From Stentor coeruleus (Eukaryota > Ciliophora > Heterotrichea > Heterotrichida > Stentoridae): DNA of 46,095 nt. Every line of letters begins with the position of its first letter. Within the stretch, counting starts at the first letter, position 1. Positions 33,238 through 42,010 of this stretch are shown one piece after another. The notes under the pieces are model-generated. The model did no database searches and had not been told where the DNA came from. It saw only the letters and a program-made list of their open reading frames with translations. Made by a program: the position numbers and the translations under genes. The stretch spans positions 1 to 46,095 of the forward strand of contig MPUH01000559.1 of the NCBI GenBank assembly GCA_001970955.1, in the 5' to 3' direction.

Positions 33238-33952
33238 GGTAAATGTTAAGATTTTTGAAGGCTTTTTTAAGCAGAGAATTTTTAAGTTTGAGTATAAAAA
33301 TATGGTTTTTATGTGGTTTTGGATNTAGAAGATAATAGGATTATAAGAAGTTGTTATGTTTTTGTAAGTTGGATTATTGTAGAGTATTGTTATCAAGGGA
33401 ATTTTGGGAAATAGTTATTAAGGAGGATTTTTATGATTTTGGGTGTTAGGGTGTTAATAAAAAAAAAAGAGAAAGGATTCAGATAGTTTTAATATGAATG
33501 TTTTAAAGAAATTCATTTCTGTGGATATAAAGGAATTGTAAATTATTTAATTTATCTTCAATCAGTGTGTTAGATATTTTTTAGCAGATTGGCTTGGATG
33601 CTTTAAATAAAATTCATATAAATATCTTAAAATTAACTTCAAACAATTAAAAATTAGATTTTAAAATATCTCTGTAGATGATTTTTTCTCTGCATCTCAA
33701 AACATTTCCCTAAAAAATGAATATTCTTTACCACAATGATTTTTTCTATGTTTTTACCTTACTATCATAATTTCTTACCCAATTTTCCATCTTCAAGTTC
33801 ATAACTTTTCTATAGCCTTTATTAATAATATATCTTTTAACCTAGAAAACTTTTATTATATTCTAACCTAATTTATATCAAAAAATAGAAGTAATTCACT
33901 TTTGTAACTTATAAGATAATGGACCAAAAATTTTGTAATCACTTGTCGATAA
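33238..33952. other. AT-rich spacer between CaaX paralogs (N at 33325)
   Basis: No gene seen. The single N at 33325 differs from the other N joins in that I find no repeated overlap around it, so a true short gap is possible. Confidence 0.5.
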
Positions 33953-34981
33953 ATGGAATATCAATCTAAACTAGAAGGTATTCATGCTCATAATGCAAGG
34001 TTTTCATCTGATACAGTTATTCTCGCTAAGCTTGATAAGTCACAAATTGCTACTGACTCAATAACGATTGGTCATCTTCTAACTTTCACAGAAAATTCAA
34101 TTAGAAACCTATACAGCTTTGACCATAAAAGCAATATCTTTCGATTTGAGCATCAAGAAGGAGAATTCCTAGCCCGTGCAAGCTGTGTTTTAAACCCTTT
34201 GGGTGTCCGTTTTACAGCTGAATACCTAGAAAACCCTACATCTGAGTATGGGATAAGTTATGTTGGGTTTATCCAAGTTTATCATTTACATAGTTCCTTT
34301 GATATAAAAATGCCAGGTGAACTAAGTTATGATCCAGGATGTGCATCAGGGGATAAACCTTGGGTGGATTTTTACCAAATGACAAAAATCGTAATTTTTG
34401 TTTCTGTACTTATGAAAGCAGCTCTGCTTGGTGCAACGAAAAAGTTCCTCAAAAGACTTTTTATTGTAATCAAGCCTATTATCTCCTTATACTATCAAAA
34501 AGACCATCTTTTCAGATGGATGTATAAACAGATCAAATACGCTTGTATTTATAAAAAACAACCACTTAGTTATCCAATGTATTTAAGAAGACTTAGAAAA
34601 AGCTACTCAGAAAGTGTCCAGAATTATTTATCAACTTTAGACATGATGGCCAAAGGTAGGAATTTACAAATCATCCCACCTCCTGAGTATTTTAAAGGTA
34701 TTTATGAGGATTCTAGTTTTAATACAACTTTTAAATTAAAGTATTTTGAAGACGAAGAACCTGTTGTTGAAGATTTTAACGAGATTTTAGAAGATGAGAA
34801 AAAATGTAGTGTCTATGAAATGAAACAGAAATTGAAGAAAACAAAGGAAAGATATGAGGAAGTTATGTCAAGTATGATAAATGATTTACAGGATAAAGTA
34901 AAGGCAAATGGGAATTCAGCAAATGCGGTTTGTCAGATGAGTATTTTTAAGCCTTTTTCTGCACAGTGTCCTGTTTTTTAG
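33953..34981 (+). CDS. Unknown protein with one hydrophobic segment and C-terminal CaaX box, paralog 2
   Basis: A 342-aa tandem paralog of 32212-33237 with the same layout: a soluble N-terminal domain (GEFLARAS, LNPLGVRFTAEY, GISYVGFIQVYHL, PGELSYDPGC), a hydrophobic segment (IVIFVSVLMKAALLGA), a basic helix (TKKFLKRL), the SYSESVQNYLSTLDMM helix, PPPEYFKGI, an acidic coiled tail and a terminal CaaX box, SAQCPVF. X is Phe here and Met in paralog 1, which may change prenyltransferase preference. Function unknown. The two genes are on the same strand, 715 bp apart, consistent with tandem duplication and divergence. Confidence 0.75.
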   Translation: MEYQSKLEGIHAHNARFSSDTVILAKLDKSQIATDSITIGHLLTFTENSIRNLYSFDHKSNIFRFEHQEGEFLARASCVLNPLGVRFTAEYLENPTSEYGISYVGFIQVYHLHSSFDIKMPGELSYDPGCASGDKPWVDFYQMTKIVIFVSVLMKAALLGATKKFLKRLFIVIKPIISLYYQKDHLFRWMYKQIKYACIYKKQPLSYPMYLRRLRKSYSESVQNYLSTLDMMAKGRNLQIIPPPEYFKGIYEDSSFNTTFKLKYFEDEEPVVEDFNEILEDEKKCSVYEMKQKLKKTKERYEEVMSSMINDLQDKVKANGNSANAVCQMSIFKPFSAQCPVF

Positions 34982-35240
34982 ATGAAGGAGTTGAGTTTTA
35001 AATATTTGATTCCTTATTATACAATAATAATATGAAAGTTATATTTCCACTTTGCTTATGAGGTTTAAGATGGGGATTGTTAAGATAATTAGAATATAAA
35101 AAATTGCAAATTTTAGCTAAAGATGCTACTGCAAAGTAGTCAGAATTTACTGAAGACATAATTTTTGAAGAATAGTACAATTCATGTAAGGAAGGAATTT
35201 TAAGGACTAGGATGTTGCTTCAATAAAGTAACTTTTCAAT

Positions 35241-35640
35241 ATGATATCAAACTTAAAAAGATCAGATTATTATATAAAAAGAAACTTCAGTAACAAAAAA
35301 AGTTTCAAAGAACAAGTTAAAATTTTACAAGATTGTTTATAAGAACTAAAGCATATTTATCAATAAGAAAAGCAAATAAATCTTAAGAGAACCTACAGAT
35401 TTACTATAGAAAAACTGGAAGGACAAAAAAAAATCTAGGAAAAATAGTTTTATCTTAAAAATTACAAAAACAGTTAAATAGTGTGGAAACCAAATATGAA
35501 AAATTATATGGGAAAGGTGTTGAGGTATGAAAAAGAATATTAAGAAGTTAGTTATACAATAATAACAGAAAAAATAAGGTTTGAAGAAATTATTGCTTAG
35601 AAAAGCTAGGATTTACATTGAAAAGTATTAGAAAATATAT
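35241..35640 (+). pseudogene. Decayed coiled-coil gene remnant
   Basis: From the ATG at 35241 one frame reads coding-like for about 95 codons (MISNLKRSDYYIKRNFSNKK, later EQVKILQDCL, LQKQLNSVETKYEKLYGKG), but it is broken by three TAA codons and then a TGA near 35527. A neighbouring frame continues (YEKEY, EVSYTIITEKIRFEEIIA) with TAA and TAG. No 15-16 nt GT-AG intron removes these stops. Probably a pseudogene of a coiled-coil protein. Confidence 0.35.
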
Positions 35641-35658
35641 GAAAAGTAGGTATATTAT

Positions 35659-36600
35659 TTAAAGAAACCTAGTTTTGTCTTTTAAATCATAATTCTCAGC
35701 AATAACTTCTTCATCTTTACTCAAACCCAATAGTTTTAGTCCCAAATATTAACACCCAACTTTACCAACAGGAGAAATTTCCTAAATAAAGCTTTATTTA
35801 TACCTCTAATTTGTATGGAATTTATATTTTTTCACTTAAAAGAATAATCTTTTCACTGCCTACTTTTTCAGATATTGATTTATATTAAAAGGAATTTTCA
35901 TCACATTTTTAACTTGAATTTTTGCATATAGTCTTTTGTTCAATTCCAACTAATAGAAAAAGTTTTAAATTTATTAGTATTAGCAATTTCTCTTAGTCTC
36001 ATATACCACATAAGCTGATTTTCTATATTATTATCCTCAGATCTAAAATTTTGATTTAGGGGTAGTACTTTAAAGTATATACACTTGAAGATCGGCCATT
36101 GATGATAATTTTAATTTTTTTCCTTCTTTTTGACTCGAGTTTTTTTCAAGATTTTCTAGTAATCGGATTGCATATTGAAAATTTTGTAAGACCATATCTT
36201 GCTTATCGTCTTGAAATCTTGGTCTACTTGTAACACTTAAGAGTTTTTTATTCTCTGCTTAGGATTAATATTACTTATGGTCTGATAATTGTTCTAAGAT
36301 TTCTTTAAAACTGATGCTTGGGTCGATTTCTCTTTTTATTATTTTTCTTTGTATTAGTTCCTGACTTTTTGATTGGACTTTGTCAGTTTTTATAGCTGAT
36401 TTGAATTGTAAAGTCTGATTTTACTATGATATATAATTTCTCCTGTTCTGTCAAATTTGGGATAGACAAATTTGTATTTTATTATTGAATTTTTTTTAAC
36501 ATTCCGTTTTTTTTTGAAGATGTAGTCAAGTTCAAGATCTTCTTCGATTATGTCTTATTCTTTATGCTTTCCTTTTGACTCTTACTAAAGCTGGATGATA
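35659..36600 (-). pseudogene. Decayed gene remnant with frameshifts and in-frame stops
   Basis: On the minus strand, strongly coding-like stretches follow one another in shifting frames: DIIEEDLELDYIFKKKRN, then QTLQFKSAIKTDKVQSKSQE with EIDPSISFKEILEQLSDHK, then LLSVTSRPRFQDDKQDMVLQ with YAIRLLENLEKN, then NQNFRSEDNNIENQLMWYMR, and finally GLSKDEEVIAENYDLKDK, ending at TAA (35659-35661). Between and inside these are about nine TAA/TAG codons, one TGA, and at least two frameshifts. The charged, Pro- and Trp-containing composition differs from AT-rich noise. It faces the plus-strand remnant at 35241. Family not recognised. I read it as a pseudogene; an alternative code is discussed in the findings. 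Confidence 0.45.
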
Positions 36601-37048
36601 TTATGAAAGTGAGTTATTAATTTTATTGCAGTTGATAAGAAAATAGAAGATTAATTTAGGGTTGGGAGATTTTGAAAATGAGTTTGATTTTATGGATAAA
36701 ATACGGCTACTCAAAGATTTGATATGAAGCTTTTAGGGACAATTATATTTTTAATCTTTTTCAGAAACATTATATTAATGACCACTTTAAAGAAACAAAA
36801 TCCTCATTTACTAACCAAACTCTTAAACTATAACACTTAATCTATCAACATAATTCATTAAAATCTATAGCTTCCTATCAAACAATCTCTATTTACAATA
36901 TAAATTTCAATTTCACGTTAAAACAAACTTTGAAATTCCTAATCAAAAGCCCATTCATCCAATAATTCCTTATATATAAAACACTTTTATTATCAAATAT
37001 TAAACCTTAACCCTATCTTTTCTGGCTCAAAACAACATTTACATAAAT
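36601..37048. other. AT-rich spacer upstream of the phosphodiesterase
   Basis: I see no gene. It presumably contains the phosphodiesterase promoter. Confidence 0.45.
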
Positions 37049-39490
37049 ATGAAAAAAAGTCTTTCAAAACCTGGCGAAAGCGAAGGGAATTCATTCAAAG
37101 ATTGTCGATATTCATCTCATTACACAATATTAGACTATGAAACTTTTGAACAACCAAACTGTCCATACAACCCAAATACTTTAAATTTCAAAGACCCGTC
37201 TTTAAACAAAAAACTCCTCAAAACTCTCTATTGTGACGATATAGATGCTTTAAATCTTTCTAAAGAGTTTAAAAGTAACTTATGGGTTTTTTATACATTT
37301 TTCGAAGTCATTTTGATTGTATTTTTATCATTCACTATACTTTTGTACTATTCCAATGATTTTGTATTTGAAGTTTTTATCTTTCATGTGATTTGCATAT
37401 CAGGACTTATGATTATAAGTGTTATTGGGTTGATTTTGATGTTTAGAAGTAAAATGTTTTTGATTTATAATAAGTATTTTTTTACAGGACTATCAGTGAT
37501 GCTGCTTGCGTATTTGGTTATTGGGAGTAGGCAAGTTTCTGGTAAAGTTTTCGATGGGAAGTTGGAGATACATCAATTGCCTTGCACTTTGACTATTGTT
37601 GTTGCCTGTGGTTTTATTAGGATGATTTTGTTTGATTGCTATTTGCTATATGTTATTATATGTGCATTTGTAAGCTTTTTGTATATCTCAATAAACCTAT
37701 CTTTCGGTGGGTACAACAACTACACAATCCTCAGNGCATTTGTAAGCTTTTTGTATATCTCAATAAACCTATCTTTCGGTGGGTACAACAACTACACAAT
37801 CCTCAGTGAATTTTGTATCCTCCTAAGTTTTTTAATCCTTTCCATAATCGAATGTCAGCAAGTTGACCTGCGAACCAAACAGCTTTTCTGGAGGGTTTTT
37901 CGTGAAGAAGAAGCCATAAATGAAATGTTAAACGATGGTCAAGAANGTGAATTTTGTATCCTCCTAAGTTTTTTAATCCTTTCCATAATCGAATGTCAGC
38001 AAGTTGACCTACGAACCAAACAGCTTTTCTGGAGGGTTTTTCGTGAAGAAGAAGCCATAAATGAAATGTTAAACGATGGTCAAGAGCTCGATCGTAAACA
38101 AACCCTTCTCTCCCTAACTCAACGTTGTCGACATGTAAAAGCTGAACTCAAGCATATTTCATCAGTAATAATGTACCGAGACCTAAAAAACCGTCTAAAA
38201 AGCGCAATTCACAACTTAAGTTTTATAGAAAAAAACATAAATTACGAGCAACAAGCAGAATACTTCGAGATTTCTCAAGATGAAAATTTAGACGAAGAAG
38301 ATAAACAATTTATTACTCAAAACTATGCAAATTCAAGCCCCACAAAATCTAAAAGAAGAAATGTTAAGAGTTTAACCATAATCGAAATCCCTGAAAAAAA
38401 AATCTCTAATGTTTTCAACAATTATGGGCTTAATGAATGTGCTGAACTCCTATCTAGTATCGGTAAAAATTGGAATTTCGATATTTGGGGTATAGTTACT
38501 TCATCAGGAGGTCATAGTATTTTTATAATAGGCAAGTATTTATTTGAGAAATGGGGTTTCGCTGATGTTTTAAAATCCTCAGAATATTTAACAGACAATT
38601 TTTTTTTAACTTTAGAAAAAGCTTATAAAGACAACCCTTATCATAATTCAACTCATGGCGCTGATGTTTGTGCATCTTTAATATATTTTATATTACAGTC
38701 TAATCTTTGTAAATCGATAACACCACAAGATTCTATTGTTAGTATTATAGCTTCTTTAGGACATGATGTTGGACATCCAGGTGTTACAAATAGATTTCTT
38801 ATAAACTCAAAGGATTTATTAGCTTTACAATATAATGATATAAGTGTATTAGAAAATATGCATTGCTCAACGATTTATACTATGCTTGAACAACAACAGA
38901 ATAATTTTCTGACTGATGTTCCCTATGAAGAATGGTTGAGGATGAGGAAGCTGTTGATTGATATGATATTAGAGACGGATATGTCGAGGCATTTTGAGAT
39001 TATGAATAAGTTTAGAGGCAAGCTTTTGGCTTTTTCATTAGAAAATGTTGATGATAAAGGTATGGTTTTAGGAATGGGTTTGAAATGTGCTGATATTGGT
39101 CATAGTGCTAAAGATCTTGAACTACATACTAAATGGACACAATTAGTTTGTGAGGAGTTCTTTAGACAAGGAGATATAGAGAAATCTCGTAAACAAGCTG
39201 TTTCAATGTACTGTGATCGAGAAACTACTGATATCCCAAAAAGCCAGGCAGGTTTTCTTAAAAACATATGCTTGCCTTTATATGACCTTTGGTGTACATA
39301 CTTAACTTCTGAAATCATCGTCGTTAATTGTCTAAAACAACTAGAAAGAAACCATAAATACTGGGACAATCGATATAAAGAAAAAAAGTCAGCACCCACA
39401 TTTGGAGATTTAAATGAAATCCCACTTCGAATGACAAGCTTTTCAGTATCACCTGGGAACTTAGCCCCAATAACCTTAATAAAAACCTAA
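37049..39490 (+). CDS. Membrane-bound class I 3',5'-cyclic-nucleotide phosphodiesterase
   Basis: About 742 aa after two assembly overlaps (N 37735 and N 37946) are read once; the window shows 813 residues with 24 and 47 duplicated, both in frame. The N-terminal ~85-240 form about six membrane helices. A cytoplasmic helical linker follows. The C-terminal half is the PDEase HD domain: YHNSTHGADV (usual form YHNxxHAxDV), SLGHDVGHPG with the metal-binding HD pair, ILETDMSRHF, and KCADIGHSAKDLELH with the third metal Asp. All metal ligands are present, so hydrolysis of cAMP and/or cGMP is expected; specificity cannot be read. It lies tail-to-tail with a CDPK, with 11 bp between stops. It may reset signals made by the cyclase 14 kb away, but that is inference. 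Confidence 0.93.
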   Translation: MKKSLSKPGESEGNSFKDCRYSSHYTILDYETFEQPNCPYNPNTLNFKDPSLNKKLLKTLYCDDIDALNLSKEFKSNLWVFYTFFEVILIVFLSFTILLYYSNDFVFEVFIFHVICISGLMIISVIGLILMFRSKMFLIYNKYFFTGLSVMLLAYLVIGSRQVSGKVFDGKLEIHQLPCTLTIVVACGFIRMILFDCYLLYVIICAFVSFLYISINLSFGGYNNYTILXAFVSFLYISINLSFGGYNNYTILSEFCILLSFLILSIIECQQVDLRTKQLFWRVFREEEAINEMLNDGQEXEFCILLSFLILSIIECQQVDLRTKQLFWRVFREEEAINEMLNDGQELDRKQTLLSLTQRCRHVKAELKHISSVIMYRDLKNRLKSAIHNLSFIEKNINYEQQAEYFEISQDENLDEEDKQFITQNYANSSPTKSKRRNVKSLTIIEIPEKKISNVFNNYGLNECAELLSSIGKNWNFDIWGIVTSSGGHSIFIIGKYLFEKWGFADVLKSSEYLTDNFFLTLEKAYKDNPYHNSTHGADVCASLIYFILQSNLCKSITPQDSIVSIIASLGHDVGHPGVTNRFLINSKDLLALQYNDISVLENMHCSTIYTMLEQQQNNFLTDVPYEEWLRMRKLLIDMILETDMSRHFEIMNKFRGKLLAFSLENVDDKGMVLGMGLKCADIGHSAKDLELHTKWTQLVCEEFFRQGDIEKSRKQAVSMYCDRETTDIPKSQAGFLKNICLPLYDLWCTYLTSEIIVVNCLKQLERNHKYWDNRYKEKKSAPTFGDLNEIPLRMTSFSVSPGNLAPITLIKT
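37664..37805. other. Assembly join with 72-bp overlap (N at 37735)
   Basis: Sequence from 37664 recurs from 37736. It adds 24 codons in frame within a membrane helix region of the phosphodiesterase. Confidence 0.8.
37806..38085. other. Assembly join with 141-bp overlap (N at 37946)
   Basis: Sequence from 37806 recurs from 37947, adding 47 codons in frame. The copies differ by one synonymous change (ctg/cta). Confidence 0.8.
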
Positions 39491-39501
39491 AAAAATTATT
39501 T

Positions 39502-41259
39502 TCATATATCAAAATTGTGGTCTTTCGATAATGTTTGCCCATTACCCAATGTTCGAGCTTTTTCTATAGTGTTTTTAAAGTCTTTGGTCATTTTTTTAAC
39601 TAAACTCATCCTTCGAACACGCACACAAAGGCTTTCATCTTCTTCTTCAAAACATGTCATTATGACTTTAAAATTTTCAAAGTCTATATCTGAGTTTTCA
39701 TCAATTTTAGCTTCAGAAATCAGGTCTTTGAATTCTTCTTCTGAGAACTCACAGCCAGCTTGTCGTAAGGCCCCATCTAGATCTTTGATGTTTATTTTGC
39801 CTAAACTTTTTTTATCGAAGATTTTGAATGCTTCCCACATGAGTTCTCCATTGTGTAGAGCTTTTTTATTAAGACTTGCAACGAGAAAATCGGAATAGTT
39901 GATTTTCCCTGCATGGATATATGAACAGTTTCGGATTATGTTTTCAATTTCTTCTAGAGCTAGGTTGAAACCATGTGTTTTCATTGATTTTTCCAAGTCG
40001 ACAGCAGTTATAAACCCAGAATTAGTTGTATCCATAGTAACAAAAGCTTCTCTAAGTGTTTTTATTTGCGAGTTTGACAGGTTCTTAACAACAATTTTGA
40101 TAGCTTCCTGCCACAGTTTGCTTTTAGCTTTATATTTACTAAGGCTTTTAAACACTGTATCAGGGATTTTAAAATTCGACTCAGTCTGCCCAGAGTTTAA
40201 CCAAGGATGACTAAGAGCTTCAGTTAAAGTAATCCGTCTATTAACTTGTATAGTGAGCATTTTTTCAATCAAATCTTTAGCTGAATCTGATACATTAGCA
40301 ACTTTAGCTAAATCAACAGCATTAACCCCTTTAGCTGCTTTTCCATATATAGACTCCATAGTCTTACCTTTAAATGGATGTTTTCCTGCAAGTATAAAAT
40401 ACATAAAAACACCTAATGACCACACATCACAAGCTTTAGTATAACTTCCTTTAAGTACCTCAGGGGCTAAATAATAAGGAGTCCCAGCTACAGATTTCAT
40501 CCTATTCCTATTATTCCTTATAGACATACCAAAATCACATATTTTCACATACTCAGTTTCATTGTCGACATACAGAAAATTTTCAGGTTTCAAGTCTCTA
40601 TGGATGATATTATTCAAATGAAGATAATTTACTGCACCAAGGAGGATTTTCATAAGACCAACTGCTTGACTTTCACAAAAAGACCCTTTTGATATAATTC
40701 TTTCACAAACATCCCCACCTGTACAGAGTTCTAAGACTAAATGTAAATATAGTTCATCTTCATAGGTTTCATATAGATGGACTATGTTTGGATGATCTAC
40801 TATTTGCATTATTTCGAGTTCACGTTTCAAAACTTTTCGATGCTTGGAAAAGTTTTGTTTTGTTATGGATTTTATTGCAANAGTTTCATATAGATGGACT
40901 ATGTTTGGATGATCTACTATTTGCATTATTTCAAGTTCACGTTTCAAAACTTTTCGATGCTTGGAAAAGTTTTGTTTTGTTATGGATTTTATTGCAAATT
41001 TAGAATTCGGTTGAGATTTGCGGTGAGCTTCACGGACTGTACCGAATTGGCCATGGCCGAGNAATTTAGAATTCGGTTGAGATTTGCGGTGAGCTTCACG
41101 GACTGTACCGAATTGGCCATGGCCGAGAATGCGAATGAATTCATATTCTTCATGGATACCTAAGTGGATTATACTGGATAGCTTTACAATATTTGAAATT
41201 GTGGAGTGTTTTATAACTTTGCATTTTATTGGCTTGGATGAAGTTGAACAAGACCCCAT
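39502..41259 (-). CDS. Calcium-dependent protein kinase (CDPK) with N-terminal acylation signal
   Basis: 524 aa after two assembly overlaps are read once (the window shows 585). The N-terminus MGSCSTS has Gly2 for myristoylation and Cys4 for palmitoylation, so plasma or ciliary membrane attachment is likely. The kinase domain spans ~38-294: glycine loop GHGQFG (46-51), Lys69, HRDLKPEN (159-166), DFG (181-183) and LAPEVL, so it should be active. A CDPK junction region is followed by four EF-hand positions (~349-360, 385-396, 421-432, 457-468). EF1 and EF3 keep D1, G6 and I8 but have Asp, not Glu, at position 12. EF2 and EF4 are degenerate. Calcium affinity may therefore be low. The C-terminal 50 residues are basic. 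Convergent with the phosphodiesterase. Confidence 0.94.
   Translation of the reverse strand: MGSCSTSSKPIKCKVIKHSTISNIVKLSSIIHLGIHEEYEFIRILGHGQFGTVREAHRKSQPNSKXLGHGQFGTVREAHRKSQPNSKFAIKSITKQNFSKHRKVLKRELEIMQIVDHPNIVHLYETXAIKSITKQNFSKHRKVLKRELEIMQIVDHPNIVHLYETYEDELYLHLVLELCTGGDVCERIISKGSFCESQAVGLMKILLGAVNYLHLNNIIHRDLKPENFLYVDNETEYVKICDFGMSIRNNRNRMKSVAGTPYYLAPEVLKGSYTKACDVWSLGVFMYFILAGKHPFKGKTMESIYGKAAKGVNAVDLAKVANVSDSAKDLIEKMLTIQVNRRITLTEALSHPWLNSGQTESNFKIPDTVFKSLSKYKAKSKLWQEAIKIVVKNLSNSQIKTLREAFVTMDTTNSGFITAVDLEKSMKTHGFNLALEEIENIIRNCSYIHAGKINYSDFLVASLNKKALHNGELMWEAFKIFDKKSLGKINIKDLDGALRQAGCEFSEEEFKDLISEAKIDENSDIDFENFKVIMTCFEEEDESLCVRVRRMSLVKKMTKDFKNTIEKARTLGNGQTLSKDHNFDI
40766..40999. other. 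Assembly join with 117-bp overlap (N at 40881)
   Basis: Sequence from 40766 recurs from 40883, adding 39 codons in frame to the kinase N-lobe. The copies differ by one synonymous change (CTC/CTT on the coding strand). A real duplication would wreck the N-lobe. Confidence 0.8.
40997..41128. other. Assembly join with 66-bp overlap (N at 41062)
   Basis: Sequence from 40997 recurs from 41063, duplicating 22 codons around the kinase glycine loop. Read once, the kinase is normal. Confidence 0.8.
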
Positions 41260-41815
41260 ATTAGATTTAGAACCATCAGGTTTATGTTTAAATAATCAAG
41301 ACATATAGATAGAATGGTAAAATTATGGGATTTCGTTATAAATATGTTGTAAATATTTCAGTTTATATATAAGATTTTTAATGTATAAAAATTTCTATTT
41401 TATGATAATTGCTTAGGCTTTAGGATTTTAAAACATTATTCATTTGAATGTTTTAAATATTTCATATCGAAAAACTTGTTTTATCAGACAATTAGGTTAA
41501 GTTTTTTAATAAATTCTCATGATTAAACTGATGATTTGATAATAAAACCAATAAACTTTAAGTTTTAAAAAATTCACTTGTTCTAAATCTAAAATCTTGT
41601 CAAGATCACAAATCATTATAATCTGCCTGATAACAAAGTAAGGAAAATTTCTCGTTTGCAAAATCAAAAAAGTTAAATTTAGCATTTCTGAGATCAATTA
41701 AAAAAATAACTCAGACAGAGTTAGTAAGAAAAGTAAAGGTTTTGACTTTGTAGGTTTATATAATCTTTTTTTATATATAAATTTATTCAAAAAAATCTTT
41801 CCAATATCGAAATCG
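41260..41815. other. AT-rich region upstream of the CDPK
   Basis: I see nothing recognisable; only short open frames in AT-rich sequence. Confidence 0.5.
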
Positions 41816-42010
41816 ATGATTTTTAGAGGCAAAAAAAAATATTCTGTTGATATAATCGACATGAACGAGCTCTACAAAAATTTCAAAGAAAATCCTAGTG
41901 TAAGTAAAGAAAAATAAGCTACTAAGGACTATATTTCATAAGAAAATGATATAAGCGAAAAACTTATGATCCTAAGAGTTGACTTGCCTGATTATTTGAA
42001 AAAAACTTAA
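41816..42010 (+). pseudogene. Short coding-like frame with two internal TAA codons
   Basis: An ATG opens a 65-codon frame (MIFRGKKKYSVDIIDMNELY, then NFKENPSVS) that ends LRVDLPDYLKKT, but it has TAA at codons 34 and 42. A 15-nt GT-AG candidate (gtaaagaaaaataag, 41910-41924 by my count) would remove the first TAA in frame. The second is not removable this way. Either a remnant or a tiny gene with one bad base. Confidence 0.25.

Noticed and set aside
37664..38085. Real tandem exon duplication in the phosphodiesterase
   Set aside because: A single N sits exactly at each junction and the copies are near-identical. Reading each once gives a normal membrane region.
41506..41697. 63-codon minus-strand frame
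   Set aside because: Hydrophobic, AT-driven composition with no supporting context.
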